Source: Thermaceae bacterium (GTDB lineage: Bacteria; Deinococcota; Deinococci; Deinococcales; Marinithermaceae). From it: a stretch of DNA of 16,130 nucleotides. The translations under genes were made by a program, and so were the position numbers. The stretch covers positions 1 to 16,130 of the forward strand of contig WFXV01000092.1 in NCBI GenBank assembly GCA_015490435.1, written 5' to 3'. Every line of letters starts with the position of its first letter. Positions within the stretch are counted from its first letter, which is position 1. Under the pieces are notes generated by a model. The model searched no databases. It was not told the DNA's origin and worked only from the letters and a program-made list of their open reading frames with translations. Of this stretch, positions 5,583-12,783 are shown in pieces.

Positions 5583-6734
5583 GTGTTTCGCTTCACCGTC
5601 ACCGCCACCGACGGCCGGGCCCGGACCGGGGTGCTCGAGACCCCGAGCGGCCCCGTCCTCACCCCGGTCTTCATGCCGGTGGGCACCCAGGGCACGGTCA
5701 AGGGGATCGACGTCCACGCCCTCGCCGAGATCAAGAGCCAGATCCTCCTCGCCAACACCTACCACCTCCTCCTCCGCCCCGGGCCCGAATTGGTCGCAAA
5801 ACTCGGCGGCCTGCACGGTTTCGCCGGCTGGAAGGGCCCCTGGCTCACCGACTCCGGCGGCTTTCAGGTGATGAGCCTCGGCCACCTCCGCAAGATCACC
5901 GAGGAGGGGGTGGAGTTCCGAAACCACCTAAACGGCGACCTCGTCTTCCTCTCCCCCGAGCGGAGCATCGAGGTCCAGGAACAGCTCGGCGCCGACATCA
6001 TCATGGCCTTCGACGAATGCCCCCCCTACCCGGCAAGCCGCGAATACCTGGAACGCTCCCTCGAGCGCACGCTCCGCTGGCTCGAGCGCAGCCTCAAAGC
6101 GAAGACAAGGAAGGACCAAGCCCTCTTCGGCATCACCCAGGGCGGCGTCGAGCTTGACCTAAGGGAAAAAAGCACCCGAGAGACCGTAAAGTTCGACCTC
6201 CCCGGCTACGCCATCGGGGGTCTCGCGGTGGGCGAGCCCAAGGAGAAGATGCTCCCGGCGGTCGAGCTCTCGACGCGCCTCCTCCCCGAGGACCGGCCCC
6301 GCTACCTGATGGGGGTCGGCCACCCCGAGGACCTGGTGGCGGCGGTGGCGCTCGGGGTGGACATGTTCGACTGCGTCTACCCCACCCGCACCGGCCGCTT
6401 CGGCTACGCCCTCACCGACGAGGGGCGCCTCAACTTCAACTCCGCCCGCTTCAAGGAGGACCCCCGCCCCATCGACGAGACCTGCGACTGCCTCGCCTGC
6501 CGCGTACACTCCCGGGCCTACCTCACCCACCTGGTCCGCGCCGGCGAGATGCTCGGGGCGGTGCTGCTCTCGCTCCACAACCTCCGCTACCTCCACCGCC
6601 TCACCGAGCGGATGCGGCGCGCGATCCAGGCGGGGCGCTTCGCCGAGTTCGCCCTGGCGTTTGCCGAAAAGCGCTTTAGAGGAAAAACGCCCGCCTGGTT
6701 CCGCTACGCCCTAAAGGCCGGCGGGCACCTTTAG
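5583..6734 (+). CDS. tgt: tRNA-guanine(34) transglycosylase
   Basis: This 383-residue enzyme exchanges guanine-34 of GUN-anticodon tRNAs (Asp, Asn, His, Tyr) for preQ1 in queuosine synthesis. The bacterial TIM-barrel features are visible: LTDSGGFQV with D90 (acid/base), the GGLAVGE substrate loop, VDMFDCVYPTR with the nucleophile D263, and a zinc site C301, C303, C306 plus the histidine of the LSLHNL segment. The motif after the nucleophile reads PTRTGRFG instead of the common PTRNARNG, probably a lineage variant. GTG at 5583 is the start, 8 nt after a -10-like box and without a ribosome-binding site. Its stop overlaps the convergent trmD stop by 4 bp. Other queuosine genes are not in the window. 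Confidence 0.96.
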   Translation: MFRFTVTATDGRARTGVLETPSGPVLTPVFMPVGTQGTVKGIDVHALAEIKSQILLANTYHLLLRPGPELVAKLGGLHGFAGWKGPWLTDSGGFQVMSLGHLRKITEEGVEFRNHLNGDLVFLSPERSIEVQEQLGADIIMAFDECPPYPASREYLERSLERTLRWLERSLKAKTRKDQALFGITQGGVELDLREKSTRETVKFDLPGYAIGGLAVGEPKEKMLPAVELSTRLLPEDRPRYLMGVGHPEDLVAAVALGVDMFDCVYPTRTGRFGYALTDEGRLNFNSARFKEDPRPIDETCDCLACRVHSRAYLTHLVRAGEMLGAVLLSLHNLRYLHRLTERMRRAIQAGRFAEFALAFAEKRFRGKTPAWFRYALKAGGHL

Positions 6735-7450
6735 AGGGCGTCCGTCTCGGCGAGGAAGAAGACGTCTTCGGCCTTGAGCCTCGCCTTCCGCAAAAGCTCG
6801 GGCCGGCGGAGGAGGGTGCGGAGGAGGGCCTCCGCCCGGCGCCAGCGGCGGATCTTCTCGTGGTCGCCGGAGAGCAGCACCTCGGGCACGCGCAGCCCGC
6901 GGTACTCCGGCGGGCGGGTGTACTGGGGGTAGTCGAGGAGCCCCCAGGAAAACGACTCCTCCCGCACGCTCTCGGGCTCGCCGAGCACCCCGGGGACGAG
7001 CCGGGCGGTGGCCTCGAGCACCACGAGCGCCGCCGCCTCCCCGCCCATCAGGACGTAGTCCCCGATCGAGAGCTCCCGGGTCACGAAGCGCTCGACCCGG
7101 GCGTCGAACCCCTCGTACCGCCCGGCGACCAGGACGAGGTGGGACTTCCCCGCGAGCTCCTCGGCGACCTCCTGGGTGAAGGGGGTGCCCGAGGGGGTGA
7201 GCAGGATCACCTCGTCGGCGGGCAGCGCGGCCTCGATCGCGGGGATCACCACGTCGGGCCGGAGCACCATGCCGGCGCCGCCGCCGTAGGGGTAGTCGTC
7301 CACCTGGCGGTAGCGGCCCAGGGCATAGTCCCGGAGATCCCGTACCTCGACCCCGATCAGCCCCCGCTCGATCGCCCGGCGCAAGAGGGCCTCCTCGGTC
7401 CAGGGGCGCACGAGCCCCGGGAAAAGGGTCAGGATCGTGTAGCGGAGCAT
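6731..7450 (-). CDS. trmD: tRNA (guanine-37 N1)-methyltransferase
   Basis: The 239-residue SPOUT enzyme transfers methyl from S-adenosylmethionine to N1 of G37 in tRNAs with G at position 36, preventing +1 frameshifting. The family motifs are all present: DDYPYGGGAGMV (51-62), LLTPSGTPF (83-91), AGRYEGFDARV (109-119), the knot segment LSIGDYVLMGGE (127-138), and GLLDYPQYTRP with the catalytic aspartate D173. It is the last gene of the ffh-rpsP-khpA-rimM-trmD operon. The ATG at 7450 follows the rimM stop directly with no gap, so translation is probably coupled. Its 3' end overlaps tgt by 4 bp. Confidence 0.97.
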   Translation of the reverse strand: MLRYTILTLFPGLVRPWTEEALLRRAIERGLIGVEVRDLRDYALGRYRQVDDYPYGGGAGMVLRPDVVIPAIEAALPADEVILLTPSGTPFTQEVAEELAGKSHLVLVAGRYEGFDARVERFVTRELSIGDYVLMGGEAAALVVLEATARLVPGVLGEPESVREESFSWGLLDYPQYTRPPEYRGLRVPEVLLSGDHEKIRRWRRAEALLRTLLRRPELLRKARLKAEDVFFLAETDAL

Positions 7451-7936
7451 CTACTCGAAAAGCCCTTCCGGCGGCTCCACCAGGAAGATGCCCTCCTCGC
7501 GGACCTCGACGTAGGGGGCCTGGAGCGGCACCAGGTACTCGCGGAGGCCCTTTTTGATCACCAAAAGGTCCTGGGCGCCGGCCGCGCGGAGGTCGGCGAC
7601 CTCGCCGAAGGGCTCCCCCTCCAGGAAGACCGGGCGGCCGATCAGCTCGTGGTAGTAGTAGGTGCCCTCGGGGAGCTGGGGGAGGTCCTCGGGCAGGGCG
7701 TAGACCTCGGTGCCCACCAGGGCCTCGGCGGCGCTCCGCCCCTCCACCCCGAGCAGATAGAGCACCGGCTCCCCGCCGGCGAACTCGACCCGCGAGATCG
7801 CCCGGAGCCCCCGGCCCTCGAGGTAGACCCGGGGGAGGGCGGCGAGCACCTCGGGGTCGGCCTCGGTCTTGAGGCGGAGGCCGCCTTTGAGCCCATAGGG
7901 GCGGCCCAGCACCCCGAGCTTGACCCGGCGGGTCAT
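7451..7936 (-). CDS. rimM: 16S rRNA processing protein RimM
   Basis: This 161-residue protein helps mature the 30S subunit (head assembly around uS19). The N-terminal domain begins with GVLGRPYGLKGGLRL, and the linker has the typical GTYYYHELIG. The C-terminal PRC-barrel has GEVADLRAAGAQDLLVI and YLVPLQAPYVEV. Length is normal. The ATG overlaps the khpA stop in an ATGA arrangement, and trmD starts right after its stop. rimM-trmD next to rpsP is the classic bacterial order. Confidence 0.95.
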   Translation of the reverse strand: MTRRVKLGVLGRPYGLKGGLRLKTEADPEVLAALPRVYLEGRGLRAISRVEFAGGEPVLYLLGVEGRSAAEALVGTEVYALPEDLPQLPEGTYYYHELIGRPVFLEGEPFGEVADLRAAGAQDLLVIKKGLREYLVPLQAPYVEVREEGIFLVEPPEGLFE

Positions 7937-8151
7937 CGCACCTCGACGTTCACCCGCCCGCGGGCGAACGCCCGCACCAGCACCCGGATGCTCTCGATGA
8001 CCCGGCCCTTCTTGCCGATGAGGCGCCCCTTGTCCTCGGGGTCCACCTCGACGATGTAGACGGTCTGACCCCGGGCGCGGCGCTCCCTCACCCGCACCGC
8101 GTCGGGGCGGTCCACCAGGCTCTTGGCGAGGTACTCGACAACTTCCTTCAT
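7933..8151 (-). CDS. khpA: KhpA-type KH-domain RNA-binding protein
   Basis: This 72-residue protein is a single type-II KH domain with a GKKG loop (46-49, in RLIGKKGRVIESIR) that contacts the RNA backbone. The beta strand VYIVEVDP precedes the loop. Such proteins (KhpA/YlqC) usually form a dimer with KhpB and bind many small RNAs; in Gram-positive bacteria they affect cell division and elongation. Its place between rpsP and rimM is typical. It starts 19 nt after rpsP. TAGGCT 6 nt before the ATG could be an internal leaderless -10 box. Its stop overlaps the rimM start by 4 bp. Confidence 0.93.
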   Translation of the reverse strand: MKEVVEYLAKSLVDRPDAVRVRERRARGQTVYIVEVDPEDKGRLIGKKGRVIESIRVLVRAFARGRVNVEVR

Positions 8152-8157
8152 GCCCTA

Positions 8158-8163
8158 AGCCTA
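8158..8163 (-). promoter_or_regulatory. Candidate internal leaderless -10 box before khpA
   Basis: TAGGCT on the minus strand ends 6 nt before the khpA ATG, inside the 19-nt rpsP-khpA gap. It fits the TANNNT spacing seen at coaX, phoU and the acyl-CoA dehydrogenase. No -35 is evident, and the operon promoter before ffh could serve the gene, so this is weak. Confidence 0.25.
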
Positions 8164-8170
8164 CCGCGGC

Positions 8171-8449
8171 CTAGGACGACGCCTCCTCCTCGGTGACGGG
8201 CTTCGGCTCGTAGACCCCGGCGAGCTTGAAGAGCCGGTCCACGGTCTCGGTGGGCTTGGCGCCGACCGAGAGCCAGTAGCGGGCCCGCTCGACGTCCACC
8301 TTGTACCAGTCGGGGGTGGTCTTCCGGGGGTCGTAGTAGCCGATCCGCTCGATGTAGGCGCCGTCCCGCCGCTTGCGGGAGTCGGTGACCACGATGCGGT
8401 AGTGGGGGTTGTTCCTCGCGCCGAACCGGGAGAGCCGAATCTTTACCAT
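8171..8449 (-). CDS. rpsP: 30S ribosomal protein bS16
   Basis: The 92-residue protein of the small subunit body binds 16S rRNA early in assembly. The N-terminus MVKIRLSRFGARNNPHYRIV and the following VTDSRKRRDGAYIERIGYYDP are diagnostic of bS16, as is KVDVERARYWLSVGAKPTETV. The acidic tail (EEEASS) is a normal extension. Its ATG lies within the last codons of ffh (7-bp overlap). GGAGGG, encoded by the ffh glycine-lysine end, serves as ribosome-binding site, so the two are translationally linked. Confidence 0.97.
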   Translation of the reverse strand: MVKIRLSRFGARNNPHYRIVVTDSRKRRDGAYIERIGYYDPRKTTPDWYKVDVERARYWLSVGAKPTETVDRLFKLAGVYEPKPVTEEEASS

Positions 8450-9759
8450 GGTTTCCCTCCAAACATGCCCATGAGACTCCGTCTTCCGCCCTTCTTGCTG
8501 AGGCGCTTCATCAGCGCCTTGGCCTCCTCGTAGGTCTTGATGAGGCGGTTGACCTCCTGCACGGTGGTGCCGCTGCCGCGGGCGATCCGGCGGCGGCGGG
8601 AGGCGTTAAGGATCCTTGGGTTCTTGCGCTCCTCCGGGGTCATCGAGAGGATGATCGCCTCCACCCGGCGGAGCGCCCGCTCGTCGAGGTCGAGGTTTTG
8701 GGGAAGCGCCCGGGAAAGGCCCGGGATCATCTTGAGGAGCTCGGAGAACGAGCCCATCTTCTGGATCTGGCGCATCTGCTCGAGGAGGTCCTCAAGGTCG
8801 AACTTCCCGGGGGCCTTCTCGGGCGCCTTGAGCTCGGCCTTCCGCACCCGCTCGGCCAGGGTCTTGAGGTCGCCCATGCCGAGGATGCGGTCGGCCAGGC
8901 GGTCGGGGTAGAAGGGCTCGAGCCCGTCGATCTTCTCCGAGACGCCGGCGAAGTAGATCGGCTTGCCGGTGACGTGCCGGGCCGAGAGGGCGGCGCCGCC
9001 GCGGGCGTCGCCGTCGAGCTTGGTGAGGATGAGGCCGCTCACGCCGACCTTCTGGTCGAAGGCTTCGGCCACCGAGAGGGCCTCCTGGCCCATCATCGCG
9101 TCCACCACCAGCATCCGCTCGGTGGGGGAAAGGGCCTTGGCGAGGGCGGCGAGCTCGTCCATCAGCGCCTCGTCGATCTGCAAGCGGCCGGCGGTGTCCA
9201 CGATGACCAGGTCGCGGAAGTCGTTCGCGAGCCGCTCGTCGAGCCGGCGCTTCACCGAGGTCGGGGACTCGCCCTTTTCCACCCGGAGCACCGGCACCCC
9301 CACCTTCTCGGCCAGGATTTCGAGCTGGTCCTGGGCCGCAGGGCGCTGGGTGTCGGCGGCGACAAGCAGGGGCCGCCGGTCCTTTTGCTTGTAGTAGTGG
9401 GCGAGCTTGGCGGCGGCGGTGGTCTTGCCGGTGCCCTGGAGGCCCATCAGGAGCCAGAGGTTCCCCTCGGGGAGGAGCCTGGGCTCGGCCGCCTTGCCGC
9501 CGAGGAGCTCCACCATCTCCTCGTGGATGATGGCGAGCACCAGCTCGGCGGGGGAAAGGCTCTCTAGGACCTTCTTTCCGAGGGCCTTCTCCTCGACCCG
9601 GCGGACGAAGTTCTTGGCCACCTCGAAGTTGACGTCGGCCTCGAGAAGCGCCCGGCGGAGGTCGCGGAGCACCCCCTTGAGGTCGGCCTCGGTGATCCGC
9701 CCGCGCCCCCGCAGGCGGCCGACGATCGCGTCGAGTCGTTGGCTCAGGCCCTCGAACAT
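8443..9759 (-). CDS. ffh: Signal recognition particle protein Ffh (SRP54)
   Basis: This 438-residue GTPase, with 4.5S/SRP RNA, binds signal sequences of nascent membrane proteins and docks with FtsY. An N-terminal helical bundle (~1-90) precedes the G domain. That domain has the P-loop MGLQGTGKTTAAAKLA (~105-120), DTQRPAAQDQLE, DTAGR, TKLDGDARGGAALS, and the GVSEKIDGLEPF segment. The methionine-rich M domain (from ~300) has EQMRQIQKMGSFSELLKMIPG and the RNA-binding SRRRRIARGSGTTVQEVNRL. The P-loop has GTGKTTA instead of the common GSGKTTT. It is the first gene of the operon. The ATG at 9759 has no good ribosome-binding site and lies 14 nt after a -10 box. Confidence 0.98.
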   Translation of the reverse strand: MFEGLSQRLDAIVGRLRGRGRITEADLKGVLRDLRRALLEADVNFEVAKNFVRRVEEKALGKKVLESLSPAELVLAIIHEEMVELLGGKAAEPRLLPEGNLWLLMGLQGTGKTTAAAKLAHYYKQKDRRPLLVAADTQRPAAQDQLEILAEKVGVPVLRVEKGESPTSVKRRLDERLANDFRDLVIVDTAGRLQIDEALMDELAALAKALSPTERMLVVDAMMGQEALSVAEAFDQKVGVSGLILTKLDGDARGGAALSARHVTGKPIYFAGVSEKIDGLEPFYPDRLADRILGMGDLKTLAERVRKAELKAPEKAPGKFDLEDLLEQMRQIQKMGSFSELLKMIPGLSRALPQNLDLDERALRRVEAIILSMTPEERKNPRILNASRRRRIARGSGTTVQEVNRLIKTYEEAKALMKRLSKKGGRRSLMGMFGGKPW

Positions 9760-9773
9760 AAAACCCGGCGCCC

Positions 9774-9803
9774 AGGATAGCGGCGGGGGGTTTAGCGTGT
9801 CAA
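9774..9803 (-). promoter_or_regulatory. Promoter of the ffh-rpsP-khpA-rimM-trmD operon
   Basis: On the minus strand a perfect TTGACA (9798-9803) and TATCCT (9774-9779) are separated by 18 bp. Transcription would start about 7 nt later, leaving a leader of only about 7 nt before the ffh ATG at 9759. The promoter sits in the ~170-bp divergent gap shared with mgtE. Confidence 0.7.
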
Positions 9804-9868
9804 CCGCAATTTTTCTGATAGTTTAAGCCCGGCGCGAGGGCGGGGAGTGCCCGATTCTACCGGCACAT

Positions 9869-9898
9869 TTGGCCCGCGTCCCCTCCCTGTGCTAGACT
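9869..9898 (+). promoter_or_regulatory. Promoter of mgtE
   Basis: TTGGCC (9869-9874) and TAGACT (9893-9898, preceded by TGTGC) are 18 bp apart. The predicted leader of about 25 nt carries GGGGGGAGG 4-6 nt before the TTG start. It is too short to contain a magnesium riboswitch downstream of the start site. Confidence 0.5.
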
Positions 9899-9929
9899 CG
9901 CGTCTGGGTTTTTCCCGGGGGGAGGCGCC

Positions 9930-11282
9930 TTGACCAAGACCGACACGCTCGACCGCATCAAGGAAGCCCTCGAGCTCGGCGACCTGGCCGAGCTCGAGCG
10001 GCTCGCCGCCGAGGCGCCCGTCCACGAGCTCCTCGAGGGCTGGGACGCGCTCTCGGGCGAGCACCAGTACGTCCTGCTCGCGGTCTTGCCCCCCGCCAAG
10101 GCGGCCGAGGTCATTGCCCAGCTTGAACCCGAGGCCCAGCTCGAGTTCTTGGAGACCCTCCCCCGCTTCCAGGTCCGGGGCATCCTCGCCGAGCTCGACC
10201 CCGACGACCTCACCGACCTCCTGCAGGCGGCCCACGAGGAAAAGCCCGAACTCTTTGCCGAACTGATCGAGCTCCTCGACCCCGAGACCCGCGCCCAGGT
10301 CAGCCGGCTCCTCGCCTACGAGGAGGACGAGGCCGGCGGCCTGATGACCCCGGAGTACGTGGCAGTGCGGGCGGGGATGACGGTGGAGGAGGTGCTCGCG
10401 TTCCTCCGCCGGGCCGCCCCCGACGCCGAGACCATCTACTACATCTACGTGGTGGACGACGCCGGCCGCTTGATCGGGGTCCTGAGCCTCCGGGACCTGA
10501 TCGTCGCCGACCCGGCGACACGGGTCAAGGAGATCATGAACGAGAACGTGGTCTTCGTCACCACCGAGACCGACCAGGAGGAGGTCGCCCGGCTGATGGC
10601 CGACTACGACTTCACCGTCCTGCCGGTGGTGGACGAGGACCAGCGTCTCGTCGGCATCGTCACCATCGACGACGTGATCGACGTGCTCGAGGAGGAGGCT
10701 ACCGAGGACATCTACCGCCTGGGCGCGGTCGAGGCCCCGGAGCTCGTCTACTCGCGCTCGGGGGTGCTCGAGCTCTGGAGCGCCCGGGTCCGCTGGCTGG
10801 TGATCCTGATCCTCACCGGGATGGTGACCTCCACCATCCTCGGCCGCTTCGAAAGCGTCTTGAAGGCTGCCACCGCCCTCGCCTTCTACCTGCCCGTCCT
10901 GCTCGGCACCGGCGGCAACTCGGGCAGCCAGGCGGCGACGATCATCGTGCGGGCGCTCGGGACCCGGGACGTGGAGATCAAGGACTGGCCGCGCATCCTG
11001 GCGAAGGAGCTCGGGGTGGGCACCCTCCTCGGCCTTACCCTCTCCGCCCTGATCGCCGCCAAGGTCGCCCTCGACGGCCAGTTCGGGATCACCCCGGCGG
11101 TCGCGCTCTCGCTTTTCCTCCTGGTGGTGGTGGCGAACCTCGCGGGCTCGTTGCTTCCCCTCCTGCTCGCCCGGCTCGGCATCGACCCCGCGCTGATCTC
11201 GAACCCCCTGATCGCCACCGTGAGCGACATCTCGGGGCTCTTGATCTACCTAAGCGTGGCCCAGCTCCTCCTTGGCCTTTAG
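9930..11282 (+). CDS. mgtE: Magnesium channel MgtE
   Basis: This 450-residue homodimeric channel lets Mg2+ into the cell and closes when cytosolic Mg2+ is high. An N-terminal helical superhelix domain (~1-130) senses Mg2+ through many Asp/Glu residues. Two CBS domains follow (~131-195, beginning at MTPEYVAV, and ~196-255, with FTVLPVVDEDQRLVGIVTIDD), then a connecting plug helix. About five membrane helices (~285-450) carry the signature GTGGNSGSQ (328-334 core). SDISGLL places D433 at the position of the pore aspartate (Asp432) of the Thermus thermophilus channel. The TTG start is chosen because GGGGGGAGG lies just upstream and no ATG/GTG fits the N-domain. The last 33 bp overlap the convergent phosphodiesterase gene. 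Confidence 0.96.
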   Translation: MTKTDTLDRIKEALELGDLAELERLAAEAPVHELLEGWDALSGEHQYVLLAVLPPAKAAEVIAQLEPEAQLEFLETLPRFQVRGILAELDPDDLTDLLQAAHEEKPELFAELIELLDPETRAQVSRLLAYEEDEAGGLMTPEYVAVRAGMTVEEVLAFLRRAAPDAETIYYIYVVDDAGRLIGVLSLRDLIVADPATRVKEIMNENVVFVTTETDQEEVARLMADYDFTVLPVVDEDQRLVGIVTIDDVIDVLEEEATEDIYRLGAVEAPELVYSRSGVLELWSARVRWLVILILTGMVTSTILGRFESVLKAATALAFYLPVLLGTGGNSGSQAATIIVRALGTRDVEIKDWPRILAKELGVGTLLGLTLSALIAAKVALDGQFGITPAVALSLFLLVVVANLAGSLLPLLLARLGIDPALISNPLIATVSDISGLLIYLSVAQLLLGL

Positions 11283-11957
11283 GAGTACCTCGGGCCATCC
11301 CCCGATCACCGCGTCGGCGCCGCTTCGCACCGCGCGCCTCGCCTCCTCCATTGTCGCCGCCGGCCAGACCACGACGAAGTAGCCCGCCTCCCGCCAGGCC
11401 CGGACCTTCTCCGGCGTGACCAGGTCGAGCCGGGGGTGGAGCGCCTCGACCCCGAGCGCCGTCCCGAGCCTCGCGGTGTCCCGCCCCAGGAAGAGGTAGC
11501 CAAGGGGGATCCCTGGAGCTTCCTCGCGGAAGACGAAGAGCGCCACCGGGTCGAAGGAGGAGACCAGCACCCGATCCCGCCCGGGCCAACCGGCGAGCAG
11601 CCGCGCGAGCGCCTCGGCCCGCCCGTCGTAAAAGCCGGGGACGCTTTTCAGCTCGACGTTCAGGATCGCCTCGGGGTATGCCTCAAAGAGCCGCAAGACC
11701 TCCTCGAGCGTGGGGAGCCCGGGGAGCATCTCCCTTAGCTCGGCGAGGGTGAAGCGGTGCAAGAGCCCCTTCGGGACCCAGAAATCGTGGTAGACGACGA
11801 GCGCCCCGTCGGCGCTTCGCTGCACGTCGAGCTCGACCCCGTCGAGCCCGGCCTCCATCGCCCGGCGGAAGGCCTCGAGGGTGTTCTCCCGCACCCCCTC
11901 GCGCACCCCCCGGTGCCCGAGGAGCAAGGGCCGCGAACGCCCGGGAAAGAGGCTCAT
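11250..11957 (-). CDS. Glycerophosphodiester phosphodiesterase
   Basis: The 235-residue TIM-barrel enzyme cleaves glycerophosphodiesters to glycerol-3-phosphate and an alcohol. The GDPD motifs are present: GHRG with H15, ENT (24-26), GVELDVQ with the metal ligands E42 and D44, VYHD with the catalytic H57, and NVELK further on. No signal peptide is seen, so it is cytoplasmic, as with UgpQ. The ATG overlaps the ugpE stop in an ATGA arrangement, so it is the last gene of the phoU-ugpBAE cluster and acts on imported diesters. Its 3' end overlaps mgtE by 33 bp. Functionally it corresponds to ugpQ; orthology is not tested. Confidence 0.92.
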   Translation of the reverse strand: MSLFPGRSRPLLLGHRGVREGVRENTLEAFRRAMEAGLDGVELDVQRSADGALVVYHDFWVPKGLLHRFTLAELREMLPGLPTLEEVLRLFEAYPEAILNVELKSVPGFYDGRAEALARLLAGWPGRDRVLVSSFDPVALFVFREEAPGIPLGYLFLGRDTARLGTALGVEALHPRLDLVTPEKVRAWREAGYFVVVWPAATMEEARRAVRSGADAVIGGWPEVLLKAKEELGHA

Positions 11958-12781
11958 TTCTCCTCCGCGAGCGCAAATCCCCGGGAGAACTGCTCCTGGA
12001 GCAGGAGGAAGACGAGGAGCGCCGGGAGCAACGCGACGATCGCCCCCGCCATCACCAGCCCCCAGTTGGTGGCGTCCTGGCCGCTCGTCAGCATCCTAAG
12101 CCCCACCTGGATCACCTGGCGCTCGCCCTCCCGGATCACCACCAAGGGCCAAAGGTACTGGTTCCACATGTAGACGAACTGGATCACCGCCATCGCCGCC
12201 ACCACGTTCATGCTCATCGGCAGGAGGATGGACCAAGCGAAGCGGAGCGGCCCCGCCCCGTCGATCCGGGCAGCGTCCACCAGGCTCTCGGGGATCTGCA
12301 GAAACTGCTGGCGGAAGAGGAAGGTGCCGGTGGCCGAGGCCAGGAAGGGCACGATCAGCGCGGCGTAGGAGTTCACCCAGCCGAGGTCGGTGACCAGCTC
12401 GAAGAGGGCGACGATCATGATCTCGGTGGGCATCATCAGGGTCAAGAGGATGAAGGTGAAGACCCAGCTCTTGAGGGGGAAGCGGAAGTAGACGAGCGCG
12501 AGCGCCGCCAGGAAGGAGACGATCGTCTTCCCCACCGTCACCGCGATCGAGATGAAGAGCGAGTTCTTCATGTAAAGCCCGAGGTGGTACTGGTTCCAGA
12601 CCACCCGGTAGTTCTCGACGAAGGCGCTGCCGAAGGTGAACTTCGGCGGGTAGCGGAAGATCTCGGCCGGGGTCTGGGTGGAGAAGATGAAGGCGAAGAC
12701 CACCGGGGCCGCCACCACCGCCACCGAAAGCAGTAGCATGGTGTGCACCGCGATCGTGCTCAGGAGCTTTCTCCGCTTCAC
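11954..12781 (-). CDS. ugpE: ABC transporter permease, UgpE type (glycerol-3-phosphate / sugar)
   Basis: This 275-residue inner-membrane permease has six helices, starting with LLSVAVVAAPVVFAFIFS. The EAA loop that docks onto the ATPase is PESLVDAARIDGAGPLRFAWSI. The family (MalG/UgpE, carbohydrate uptake CUT1) fits length and motif. Cognate partners lie directly upstream (ugpA, 2-nt gap) and further upstream (ugpB). The start is GTG at 12781, with GGGGGG upstream. The substrate is assigned from the UgpB-like binding protein and the phosphodiesterase next door; sugar transport remains possible. Confidence 0.88.
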   Translation of the reverse strand: MKRRKLLSTIAVHTMLLLSVAVVAAPVVFAFIFSTQTPAEIFRYPPKFTFGSAFVENYRVVWNQYHLGLYMKNSLFISIAVTVGKTIVSFLAALALVYFRFPLKSWVFTFILLTLMMPTEIMIVALFELVTDLGWVNSYAALIVPFLASATGTFLFRQQFLQIPESLVDAARIDGAGPLRFAWSILLPMSMNVVAAMAVIQFVYMWNQYLWPLVVIREGERQVIQVGLRMLTSGQDATNWGLVMAGAIVALLPALLVFLLLQEQFSRGFALAEEK

Positions 12782-12783
12782 CG

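Noticed and set aside
6860..8059. 399-codon rightward open frame
   Set aside because: It is antisense to trmD, rimM and khpA, rich in Gly/Glu/His/Pro, with no recognisable domain; a product of high GC.
8698..9567. 289-codon rightward open frame
   Set aside because: It lies opposite ffh and has the repetitive composition of an antisense shadow.
9804..9929. Possible magnesium riboswitch before mgtE
   Set aside because: The promoter fits only ~25 nt of leader and no elaborate pairing pattern was seen, so there is no room for a riboswitch.
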